The notes: generated from the letters alone by a model not told the origin. 9,875 nt of DNA from 2-02-FULL-62-17 sp046153355 (GCA_046153355.1 JBJXEY010000120.1:1-9875); one strand, 5' to 3'; positions 1 to 6,241 are shown, counted from the stretch's first letter. A program made the numbers and translations.

Positions 1-1
1 T

Positions 2-619
2 GCCGATGAGCAGGCCCGCTTCGACATGTTCGAACGAATCAACACGGGCAGCAAGATCGCAAATAAGGCGGAAGTGCGCCGCGGAGCACTTGCTGGTCAG
101 TTCATGGACCTCATCGTGGATCTCGCCGCTGAGCCCAAGTTCGTGGCGCTAGCGCCAGTTTCAAAAAAGGAATTGGACGAACGAGAGCGCGAAGAACTCG
201 TTACACGGTTCTTTGCATACAGCGATGGTTTGAATGGGTACAAGGACCGCCCGGCCGAGTTCATGTTTAACTACGTGAAGCAAATGAATGTTCGGGTGAC
301 GGAAGAACCAATCCTATTGGCCAGATATCGGGTCCAGTTCGAGGAAACTATGGACTTCGTTGAGCGGGTTTTCCCGCATGGATTTAGGCGAAATAGCAAT
401 GGCAAAGCAACGCCAAGAGCGCGCTTTGAAGCGATTGCTGTTGGCTCACGTTTAGCCTTGAATCAGCGTCCGGCGCTGGTCCGCGAACCTGTTGCCAGCG
501 TTCTGCCGTGGCTATCAGGCGATGACTTCCTCAAAGTAACGGGCTCGGACGGTGCGAACGCGATTGCCCGGCTCCGCGAGCGCACAGATTTCGTGCGCAA
601 TAGGCTTTTGGGGGTGTGA
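2..619 (+). CDS. DUF262 (GmrS-like N-terminal domain) protein, 5'-truncated by the window edge
   Basis: The reading frame is open from base 2 and runs into the window, so the ATG at 26 is internal and the true start lies upstream. The first residues, ADEQARFDMFERINTGSK, followed by a segment rich in small and charged residues (AEVRRGALAGQF), match the conserved block at the end of the DUF262 domain (consensus like R-x-LF-x-RIN-T-G then E-x-R). DUF262 has a ParB/Srx-like nuclease fold and is the N-terminal half of GmrSD type IV restriction enzymes. Its catalytic N-terminal motif lies outside this window. The roughly 150 residues after the RINTG block look mostly helical, and I see no DUF1524 HNH-type motif, so this is not a one-piece GmrSD. 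The TGA stop directly abuts the ATG of the HEPN gene, which indicates translational coupling. A role as NTP-dependent sensor or nuclease of a defence module is inferred from family and neighbours. Confidence 0.8.
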   Translation, partial: ADEQARFDMFERINTGSKIANKAEVRRGALAGQFMDLIVDLAAEPKFVALAPVSKKELDEREREELVTRFFAYSDGLNGYKDRPAEFMFNYVKQMNVRVTEEPILLARYRVQFEETMDFVERVFPHGFRRNSNGKATPRARFEAIAVGSRLALNQRPALVREPVASVLPWLSGDDFLKVTGSDGANAIARLRERTDFVRNRLLGV

Positions 620-1354
620 ATGAGCGCGCTCGTCACCGGCTTTCAGGAGCGATTGGCCGAGGTAGAGGCTTATTTGGCGTTTCTCTCTACGATGGAAGTC
701 TGCGCTCAGCAAGGCCCACCAAGACTTGAGGGTGCTGAACACCCAATCAGCGCGCAACAGCAACGTATCCTTTATTCGAGTGTGTACTTGCAACTGTACA
801 ACTTGGTCGAATCCACGATGTCGAGCTGTATCGAGGCTGTTACCAAAGCCGCAAAGGAAAGTAATCGCTGGATGCCCAGTGATTTGAGTCACTCGCTTAG
901 ACGCGAATGGGTCCGCGTGATGGCTCGCACCCACGAAGACCTCACACCAGACCATAGGCTAGAAAGCGCACTCAATCTTTGTGATCACTTGGTTGCTTCG
1001 CTACCGGTTACGGAGTTTTCCATAGACAAGGGTGGCGGTGGCAATTGGGATGACCAAAGCATTGAAGCGATTAGCAAGCGTCTCGGGTTCCAGTTGATCG
1101 TGAGCGAGCCTGTGTACAGCGCCGTGAAGCGCCGGTTCCAAGATGATCTAGGGCCGCTCGCTCTCGTGAAGCAATTGCGGAATCGGCTTGCACATGGCTC
1201 CATTTCCTTTGCGCAATGTGCAGAGGATGTGACCGTCGCGCGGTTGGACGATTTGAAAGTCAAAACGGTCGATTATCTGCGTGAGGTCGTTGGCTGTTTC
1301 AATGCCTACCTTGACAGCTTTGAGTATTTGCTTCCGGAACGGCGGCCCGCATGA
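620..1354 (+). CDS. MAE_28990/MAE_18760-type HEPN domain protein, predicted RNase or toxin
   Basis: This 244-residue protein has no signal peptide or membrane segment. Residues 48-75 (QRILYSSVYLQLYNLVESTMSSC) resemble the first HEPN helix, a glycine-rich stretch with a following helix (about 137-157, KGGGGNWDDQSIEAISKRLGF) fits the MAE_28990 subgroup, and RNRLAHG at 187-193 supplies the HEPN R-x4-H catalytic motif (R187, H192). The segment after it (DVTVARLDDLKVKTVDYL) completes the domain. HEPN proteins are commonly metal-independent RNases or their partners in toxin-antitoxin, abortive infection and restriction systems. The gene starts immediately after the DUF262 stop, and its TGA overlaps the methyltransferase ATG (ATGA), so all three proteins are probably made in related amounts. 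RNase activity is inferred from the intact motif. A non-catalytic scaffold role remains possible. Confidence 0.82.
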   Translation: MSALVTGFQERLAEVEAYLAFLSTMEVCAQQGPPRLEGAEHPISAQQQRILYSSVYLQLYNLVESTMSSCIEAVTKAAKESNRWMPSDLSHSLRREWVRVMARTHEDLTPDHRLESALNLCDHLVASLPVTEFSIDKGGGGNWDDQSIEAISKRLGFQLIVSEPVYSAVKRRFQDDLGPLALVKQLRNRLAHGSISFAQCAEDVTVARLDDLKVKTVDYLREVVGCFNAYLDSFEYLLPERRPA

Positions 1355-2418
1355 CGCGCAAATCAACGGCGCCCCGCAATTGTGCCCCGAAGATATTAGG
1401 GGTTGACCTGTTCTGCGGTGTTGGAGGGCTCACCCACGGCTTGGCGCAGGGGGGCATTGAGATCACTGCGGGTTTTGATTTGGATCCAAGTTGCAGATAT
1501 CCCTTCGAGGCGAACAATGCAGCGGCTTTCGTCGAGTGCGACGTTGCGAATCTATCTGCGGAACAAGTTGCACCTTACTTTAGCGGAGCGGATGTCACGC
1601 TCCTCGCCGGCTGTGCGCCTTGCCAGCCTTTTTCGACCTATAGCCGGAGCGGACGGAATAGTGAATACGAATCGCAATGGTCATTGGTATCTGCTTTCGG
1701 CCGTTTGACGAAAAAGCTGAAGCCAGACCTTGTCACCATGGAGAACGTGCCACAACTCGCCGACCATCCCGTTTTTGACCAGCTCCTCGATAGTCTAGCG
1801 GCCTACAAAAAATGGTGGGCTATCGTCGAGTGCGCAGCGATAGGCGTACCCCAAACTCGGAAGCGGCTCGTTTTGCTTGCGTCTCGGCTTGGCGCCAAAG
1901 GTCTTGTGTTGGCGACGGGGGCCAAAGGAGACAAAACGGTTCGGCAGGTAATCGGCGCGTTGCCTGCTATCCGAGCGGGTGAAAGTCATCCGGGCGACAA
2001 ACTACATATGTCGCCCTCATTGAGCTCATTGAACCTAATCCGAATCAGGGCGTCTCGCCCTGGTGGGACTTGGCGAGACTGGCCATCAAAATTGCAATCG
2101 GCCTGCCACCAAAGAGCGTCTGGTGCTACTTATCCAAGTGTCTATGGCCGAATGGAATGGGATAGCCCAGCTCCGACAATTACCACGCAATGCTTTGGCT
2201 ATGGCAACGGTCGATTTGGACATCCGGAGCAAGATCGAGCGATCTCACTGCGGGAGGCGGCCATGCTCCAAACATTTCCGGAATCATATGCATTTGCTCC
2301 TGAAGGTGCATCCATCAAGTTCAACAAAATGGGGCGATTAATTGGCAATGCAGTACCAGTGCGATTGGGTGAGGTGATTGCCAAATCGTTAGTGACGCAC
2401 GTTGAAGCAAATACGTAG
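1351..2418 (+). CDS. C5 cytosine-specific DNA methyltransferase
   Basis: The 355-residue protein transfers a methyl group from S-adenosylmethionine to C5 of cytosine in a specific DNA site. The family motifs appear in order: motif I DLFCGVGG (19-26), motif IV GCAPCQPFS (87-95) with catalytic Cys91, motif VI ENVP (131-134), motif VIII QTRKRL (168-173), the block YGRMEWDSPAPTITT (265-279), the motif IX region with REAAMLQTFP (301-310), and motif X IGNAVPVRLGEV (331-342). The variable region between motifs VIII and the 265 block is short, about 90 residues, so the recognition domain is compact; the target cannot be predicted. No Vsr nuclease or type II endonuclease gene adjoins it. The ATG overlaps the HEPN stop by four bases, placing it last in the operon. 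It probably protects self DNA from the linked DUF262/HEPN proteins, although an orphan regulatory methylase cannot be excluded. Every catalytic motif is intact. Confidence 0.95.
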   Translation: MTRKSTAPRNCAPKILGVDLFCGVGGLTHGLAQGGIEITAGFDLDPSCRYPFEANNAAAFVECDVANLSAEQVAPYFSGADVTLLAGCAPCQPFSTYSRSGRNSEYESQWSLVSAFGRLTKKLKPDLVTMENVPQLADHPVFDQLLDSLAAYKKWWAIVECAAIGVPQTRKRLVLLASRLGAKGLVLATGAKGDKTVRQVIGALPAIRAGESHPGDKLHMSPSLSSLNLIRIRASRPGGTWRDWPSKLQSACHQRASGATYPSVYGRMEWDSPAPTITTQCFGYGNGRFGHPEQDRAISLREAAMLQTFPESYAFAPEGASIKFNKMGRLIGNAVPVRLGEVIAKSLVTHVEANT

Positions 2419-2740
2419 TGTCCGCCATAGTAAGCGCCACGATTGATCGCATTCAGTTCGTATCACCGACAAAATGCGAATGACTGCTTTTCGACCGCTC
2501 TGCTGCCCACTATGGGTCGTGAGAACGCCTTCGTCACGGCTGAAAACTGCTGCCAGATAGGAAATCGAAGCGAGTGACCGGTGACCTATCAAAACAGGCC
2601 ACCCGATTCACTTAAAGTCTGCGCCGACTTTGGTCGAGGAGCGGACCTTCGGCACAATTGCGTCGCAGTTAGTACGGGCCTTGAATGTTTTTCGGCAACC
2701 ACCACTACAAAACTCTCGATCAGGTCGCCCCGCAAGCCCG
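2419..2740. other. Intergenic stretch without a recognisable gene
   Basis: These 322 bases lie between the methyltransferase stop and the left end of the insertion sequence. Short open frames exist on both strands, but none has a family resemblance, a good ribosome-binding site or consistent codon use. There is no strong hairpin plus T-run directly after the methyltransferase. The only structures I see are a direct repeat GTGACC (2574-2579 and 2581-2586) inside a loose inverted repeat GATAGG/CCTATC (2556-2561 and 2585-2590). The stretch near 2574-2620 faintly resembles the ends of IS21-type elements from memory, which I could not verify. Confidence 0.5.
2733..2740. repeat. Left copy of the 8-bp target-site duplication
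   Basis: CAAGCCCG lies immediately outside the left inverted repeat and is repeated exactly just outside the right one. Eight base pairs is the usual duplication length for IS66-family insertion. Confidence 0.95.
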
Positions 2741-2762
2741 GTAAGCGTCCGGTAATCCCCAT
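2741..2762. repeat. IS66 terminal inverted repeat, tnpC-proximal end
   Basis: The repeat reads GTAAGCGTCCGGTAATCCCC followed by AT. It matches the reverse complement of 5219-5240 at 20 of 22 positions, with differences at repeat positions 5 and 14. The end of tnpC lies about 40 bp inside it. Confidence 0.95.
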
Positions 2763-2802
2763 ATTGCCCAGGGGGCCTAGCCGTGATACGCGAAATCGGA
2801 AT

Positions 2803-4371
2803 TTAAGCGGCGGGCTTCCAATGAAACGGCAGCAGCTCGCCCACACGATTGATCCCGTGGCTGGGTAGACGGCGCAGTACGTCAGCCAGATAGGCGTAGG
2901 GCTCGACGCCGTGGAGCTTGCAGGTCTCGATTAGCGAGTAGGCGATGGCGGCGGCGCGGCCACCGCGATCAGAGCCTACGAATAAGAAATTTTTTCGCCC
3001 CAGGGCCACCGGTCGCATGGCGCGCTCGCAGGCGTTGTTGTCGATATCGAGAATGCCCGACTCGGTGTAGCGGCACAGCGCCGCCCATTGATTCAAGGCG
3101 TAACCGATGGCCCCTGCGGTGGCGCTACGTGGCAAGACGCTACGCAGCGTGCCCTCCAACCAGACTTTGAATTCATCGAGCATGGCCACAGACTGCTCTT
3201 GGCGAATGGCGTACTTTTTGTCCGGCGGGTCATCGGCGATGGTGCGCTCGATTTTGTACAGACTGACGATCCAGTCCAAGGCATCGTGAGCAGCGGCGCG
3301 TGTGTCCTTGGGAGCGGCATCAGCAATCTCGAAGAATTTTCGCCGCGCATGCGCCCAGCACCCTACCTCCTGGATGTGCCCATCCTTGTATAGGGCATCG
3401 AATCCGGCATAGGCGTCGGCCTGGAGATAGCCTCGGTAGCCGGTGAGCATTTTCTGCACGTGCGTACCCCGCCGGTCATCGGTGAATTCGTAGAACACCG
3501 CCGCCGGATGCGTGATCCACGGCGATTACGCATTTGCTCTGGTGGCCCCCGCGCCCAGATAAGCCCATAGCCGCGCCTGCACCACCCGCCCTCGGCCCTG
3601 CTCGCATAGCGGCAGGATGGTGTCATCGGCATGAATCTTCGGGGCCGCGAGCACCTGGCGCTTTAGCGCTTCGTAGAGCACCGAGAGCAGTTCCGTGGAA
3701 CCCAGCACCCAGTCACTAAGGGTCGAGCGGGCAAGTTCAACGCCGTGGCGATCGAAGATGCCCTGCAGGCGATTCAGCGGCACGTGGTCGGCGTACTTGG
3801 AGACCAACACGTAGGCGATCAAATTGACGCTGGCGTTGGACTTGGGCAGGGGCGCTGGGGGCATCGCGGCGCTCACCACCGTTTGACCACCATCGCTCTT
3901 GCGCGTGGCGGCGTATTTCACGCGAACGTGCTCGATCACCTGGAGGCGGGCCGGGATGTAGTCCAGGGTCTCGCTTTTGTCCTCGCCGATGCGCGTGAGC
4001 GTCTCGAACTCGTTCTTCTCGCCTTCGGAGAGATCGTATTCCACGCGTACCTGCGGTAGATCTTTGGGTAGCGCCGGGCGCCCTTGGCGCTTACGATCAT
4101 AGGTGACCGTCTCGGTTTGCTCCGGGGGCAGCGGCAGGCTCACTGGGTCTTGGAACAATTCGGCTTGGCCCGCGAGCTTCTCGGAGCTCGCGCCAAACTG
4201 CGCGCGCCGAAGCGCGAGGAACTGTTGCTTCAAGGATTCCAGCGCCGCAGTGAGCGCCTCGATGGCGGCATCACGCTGGGCGATGGCCGCTTTCAGTTGC
4301 TCGATTTCATTGAGGCGAGCGGCACTGTTGCTCTGGGGAAATTTGTCTTTGGATGAGGCGCTGGAGGTCAC
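2803..4371 (-). pseudogene. tnpC: IS66 transposase TnpC, split by an in-frame stop codon
   Basis: The DDE transposase of the element would be about 522 residues, a usual TnpC length. The first part (3526-4371, 281 residues) starts at a GTG with no clear ribosome-binding site. It holds a coiled-coil-like segment (about 20-55), the block RRAQFGASSEKL (55-66) and the first catalytic Asp in KIHADDTILPL (245-255). A TAA at 3526-3528 ends it. The same frame then continues without any shift: nine more codons (SPWITHPAA) lead into VFYEFTDDRRG, then QADAYAG with the second Asp, GCWAHARRKFF, and NNACERAMRP with the catalytic Glu, ending at 2803. A single base change therefore explains the split. The cysteines of the usual IS66 zinc-binding motif are not visible at about 150-165. 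Translation of the second part alone would lack the first catalytic residue, so I call the gene inactive; a sequencing error at the stop is the main alternative. Confidence 0.93.
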
Positions 4372-4381
4372 AGAAATATAA

Positions 4382-4512
4382 CGATTGTGTCTGCAATCGG
4401 TTGACCGTTTATCTCAATATTTGTAAATATATTTCACGCATTTCATTGGTGAATTCACCATCGCGGAAACTTCAATTCGCCGATTTACGCGATCACGCAA
4501 CGCGCGTTGCGT
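4382..4512. promoter_or_regulatory. AT-rich spacer between tnpB and tnpC with clustered inverted repeats
   Basis: Four inverted repeats are packed here: CGATTG/CAATCG with a 6-nt loop (4382-4399), ATATTT/AAATAT with a 2-nt loop (4417-4430), the perfect palindrome TGGTGAATTCACCA (4447-4460), and the perfect 18-bp palindrome ACGCAACGCGCGTTGCGT (4495-4512), which covers the last codons of tnpB. The region sits just upstream of the tnpC GTG start, which lacks a clear ribosome-binding site. Roles in controlling tnpC expression or ending the tnpAB transcript are possible. I found no convincing -35/-10 pair. Confidence 0.4.
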
Positions 4513-4840
4513 TCACCACCGCAAGCCTGCGAGTGCGCGATAGATCCACCCCTTCTAGCCACATCCAAAGCTCGGCCACTGCAACCCCGCTTGCGGCCAG
4601 TGCGCGAGGATCAGGAAAGCGTCCGCGCTCAAGGCGCTTATAGGCCACCCAGAACCCATGCCGATCCCACCACAAGAGCTTGACCTTATCGCGGCCACGC
4701 GACAGGAACACAAACACGCTGCCCGAGAACGCATCGCCCGCCAGTAGCGGGGCCACCAACTGTGCCAGACCATCGATGGATTTGCGCATGTCCACCGGTT
4801 GCGCGCACACGTACGCCTTCGCCCCGCCACCGAACATCAT
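4493..4840 (-). CDS. tnpB: IS66 accessory protein TnpB (IS66 Orf2-like)
   Basis: TnpB is a small protein needed with TnpA for efficient IS66 transposition; its biochemical role is not well defined. Starting at the ATG at 4840, it is 115 residues, the usual family length. It carries the family signature: AKAYVCAQPVDMRKSIDGLAQ near the start (compare V-x-x-PxDMRKGxDGLA), then GSVFVFLSRGRDKVKLLWWD and GFWVAYKRLERGRFPDP. I place the start at 4840 because, in the neighbouring frame, a TGA at 4837-4839 overlaps this ATG in the ATGA arrangement typical of tnpA-tnpB. In this copy the tnpA frame runs on without a stop into tnpB, so the same region can also be read as the C-terminal half of a fused open frame spanning 4493-5164. 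The coding sequence itself looks intact. The last codons contain an 18-bp palindrome. Confidence 0.9.
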   Translation of the reverse strand: MMFGGGAKAYVCAQPVDMRKSIDGLAQLVAPLLAGDAFSGSVFVFLSRGRDKVKLLWWDRHGFWVAYKRLERGRFPDPRALAASGVAVAELWMWLEGVDLSRTRRLAVVNATRVA

Positions 4841-5164
4841 TTGACGCGCGCCACCAACCGCGCCACCGCGGCGCGCCGCCTCGCCCTCGAAGCGAATCCG
4901 CGTGCGCGAGCGAAGCTCTACCTCCACCACGCTCGCTGCACCCATCGGTCGCATCGCCATGGGCAAGAATGGCGCCGCAGCCTTCGCCGCACCGCGCTGC
5001 TTTGCCTGCCTGCGCCACCACACAAATGTCGAGAGCACTAAATCGCGTTGCGCGCAAAACACCCGCCGTGTCTGACCCGAGCGCTCCCACTCAGTGATCT
5101 GCTTGTCCCAATGCGCGCGCTTAGTCATGGTCGCGATCCCAGCTACCTGCGTCTTGATCTTCAT
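4837..5164 (-). pseudogene. tnpA: IS66 accessory protein TnpA, frame-changed near its end and fused to TnpB
   Basis: TnpA is the small helix-turn-helix-like first protein of IS66 elements. The signature is WDKQITEWERSGQTRRVFCAQ followed by LVLSTFVWWRRQ, then VVEVELRSRTRIRFEGEAARR. I choose the ATG at 5164 because AGAGGA lies six bases upstream; a TTG at 5179 and an ATG 12 codons downstream are alternatives. After EAARR the frame reads GGAVGGARQ straight into TnpB. One frame away the same bases read VARLVARVK and then TGA, overlapping the tnpB ATG, a plausible natural TnpA end. The span 4837-5164 is 328 bases, one more than a multiple of three. This fits a one-base gain or two-base loss near 4868-4880, at the GC palindrome GCGGCGCGCCGC. 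A natural TnpA-TnpB fusion or an assembly error are the alternatives. Confidence 0.75.
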
Positions 5165-5191
5165 CGTTCGTCCTCTCAAAAAGGACGAACG
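5165..5191 (-). promoter_or_regulatory. Hairpin sequestering the tnpA ribosome-binding site
   Basis: On the transcribed strand the message reads CGTTCGTCCT, a 7-nt loop TTTTGAG, then AGGACGAACG directly followed by the tnpA ATG. The two 10-base arms are perfectly complementary. The 3' arm contains the AGGA of the ribosome-binding site and ends against the start codon. Such a structure would hide the site and lower TnpA translation, in particular for transcripts entering from outside the element. That role is inferred by analogy with IS10 and IS50. Confidence 0.6.
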
Positions 5192-5218
5192 CTGCCACGT
5201 TCAGCAGGCCAAAAATAG

Positions 5219-5240
5219 ATGGGGATCACCGGACGGTTAC
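5219..5240. repeat. IS66 terminal inverted repeat, tnpA-proximal end
   Basis: Read on the - strand this end is GTAACCGTCCGGTGATCCCC followed by AT. It pairs with 2741-2762 at 20 of 22 positions. Only 54 bp separate it from the tnpA start, so any element promoter must lie in that short gap or overlap the repeat. Confidence 0.95.
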
Positions 5241-5248
5241 CAAGCCCG
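5241..5248. repeat. Right copy of the 8-bp target-site duplication
   Basis: CAAGCCCG is identical to 2733-2740 and abuts the right inverted repeat. Confidence 0.95.
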
Positions 5249-5270
5249 AATATGCGCGTTCCTCCCCACC

Positions 5271-5630
5271 CTACTTTGGCTGTAATCCCAAATCCTTAAC
5301 CACCTTCGCCCACCTCTCCCGCTGCACACGAATGTACTCCACCACTTCCTTGGGTGCGCTCGCGCCATCCTTATTGGCCCAGCCAAACTCCGCCACGCGT
5401 TTGCCGAATTCGCCGCTCTTCACGGCGGCATCGATTTCACGGTTGATGCGCGTGACGACTTCGGGTTCCATGCCGGCGGGGCCGAGGAGGGGCAGTCCTC
5501 CACCTGTTATCAAATCGGGAAAAGTTTCCATCACCGAGGGAACGTCCGGAAACGTTTCAACGCGTTTCGGCGAGGTCATGGCAAGGATGCGTAAATTGCC
5601 CGCCTTGACCATGGGGCCAAGGCTCAGTAT
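5271..5630 (-). pseudogene. C-terminal remnant of a Bug-family (TctC-like) receptor gene
   Basis: Bug receptors are periplasmic solute-binding proteins of about 320 residues, many serving tripartite tricarboxylate transporters. Here only the last third remains: ILSLGPMVKAGNLRILAMTS, then KRVETFPDVPSVMETFPD, GLPLLGPAGMEPEVVTRIN and the terminal WAKVVKDLGLQPK, the normal C-terminal course of the family. Going upstream, the frame meets a TGA at 5631-5633. No Bug motif such as the VPYKG block or the signal peptide appears in any frame of the short gap before the next gene's stop at 5696. The N-terminal two thirds are therefore deleted rather than frameshifted. An ATG at 5612 could start a 113-residue peptide, but it lacks a signal peptide and half of the binding fold. 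The insertion sequence ends 30 bp past the stop codon, so it did not itself cause the truncation. Confidence 0.85.
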
Positions 5631-5695
5631 TCACCACGGTCGTCGTATTGGAAATTCAGGCAGTCGGGGCGCCGCCTAAAGTGGAGTTCATTGCG

Positions 5696-6241
5696 CTATG
5701 GCGCCAGCGGCATCGGATTCTCGGCTGGGGGTTCGATGCCGAAGGTGTTGGCAGTAAGGCAGGTCATGGAAAAATTGCCCACCGATGCGACCAGTGCCAC
5801 CAGGTCTTTGAGCCCCAATGTATTTTCGGCTGCGGCGTAAGACGCGTCGCTAAGTCCCTTGTTCGCCAGGAGTTCGCTTGCCACGACGAAACAGGAGCGC
5901 TCGCGCGGGTCGGGTAGGTCGGGTGTTTTGCGCGCGTTGATGGCGTCGATCACGCCTTCCGCAATGCCGGCCGCGAGCGAGCCGCGCACTTGTGCGTACC
6001 AGGGATAGCGGGCGTCAAAGTGCCGCGCCACGGTGAGGTTGAGGATTTGTTGCTCGCGGCGCGATAACGGTCCGGCGGAAGTGCTCGCCCGCAGGTTTTG
6101 CGCGGCCTCGAACAATTTCGGCAAACGTATGTAGGCGTAAAACGGCCCACCCACGATGCCGCTGGTCTTCATGGCTTCGTCATAGACACGGGCCTGTTCG
6201 GCATCCATGTCGGCGCGGTCGAGGATTGCGATGCGTCCCAT
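5696..6241 (-). CDS. Carboxymuconolactone decarboxylase family protein
   Basis: This 181-residue cytoplasmic protein has the single-domain CMD/AhpD-like fold. Visible family blocks are GPLSRREQQILNLTVARHFDARYPW (about 57-81), the helix VRGSLAAGIAEGVIDAINARKTPDL, and the C-terminal helices ASELLANKGLSDASY and LGLKDLVALVASVGNFSM. It lacks the CxxC pair of peroxidase-type AhpD. At the position where many members have a His in the W-x2-H pattern, this one has Gln84 (WYAQVRG), so classical decarboxylase chemistry is uncertain. The start is supported by GGAG five bases before the ATG. It is followed on the same strand by the Bug remnant and diverges from the intact Bug gene, which suggests that the three belonged to one catabolic locus. 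The actual substrate is unknown, and family membership is much surer than the reaction. Confidence 0.85.
   Translation of the reverse strand: MGRIAILDRADMDAEQARVYDEAMKTSGIVGGPFYAYIRLPKLFEAAQNLRASTSAGPLSRREQQILNLTVARHFDARYPWYAQVRGSLAAGIAEGVIDAINARKTPDLPDPRERSCFVVASELLANKGLSDASYAAAENTLGLKDLVALVASVGNFSMTCLTANTFGIEPPAENPMPLAP

Larger units (their letters stand above)
2741..5240 (-). mobile_element. IS66-family insertion sequence, end to end, with damaged genes
   Basis: The element is 2,500 bp, a normal IS66 length. It has 22-bp terminal inverted repeats beginning GTAA, the IS66 signature end, a perfect 8-bp target duplication CAAGCCCG on both sides, and the three family genes tnpA, tnpB and tnpC in order on the - strand. 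The perfect duplication shows that it arrived by simple transposition and that no rearrangement has since used its ends. The insertion point lies between the intergenic region after the defence-like operon and the end of a broken Bug receptor gene. Two coding lesions, an in-frame stop in tnpC and a frame change joining tnpA to tnpB, suggest that the copy can no longer transpose by itself. Its intact ends could still be used by a related element in trans. Confidence 0.97.

Noticed and set aside
515..955. A 146-codon - strand open frame across the DUF262/HEPN junction
   Set aside because: It overlaps two genes with strong family motifs on the other strand and shows no motifs of its own.
2389..2868. 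Small open frames on both strands in the gap before the insertion sequence
   Set aside because: They overlap one another or run into the insertion sequence, lack ribosome-binding sites and resemble no family I know.
3526..3528. Programmed recoding of the tnpC stop codon
   Set aside because: The stop is TAA, which is not used for selenocysteine or pyrrolysine, and IS66 transposases are not known to use stop read-through.
4865..4882. Programmed ribosomal frameshift between tnpA and tnpB
   Set aside because: No slippery heptamer of the A6G or X-XXY-YYZ type is present, and IS66 elements normally use ATGA coupling here, so a simple mutation is the better explanation.
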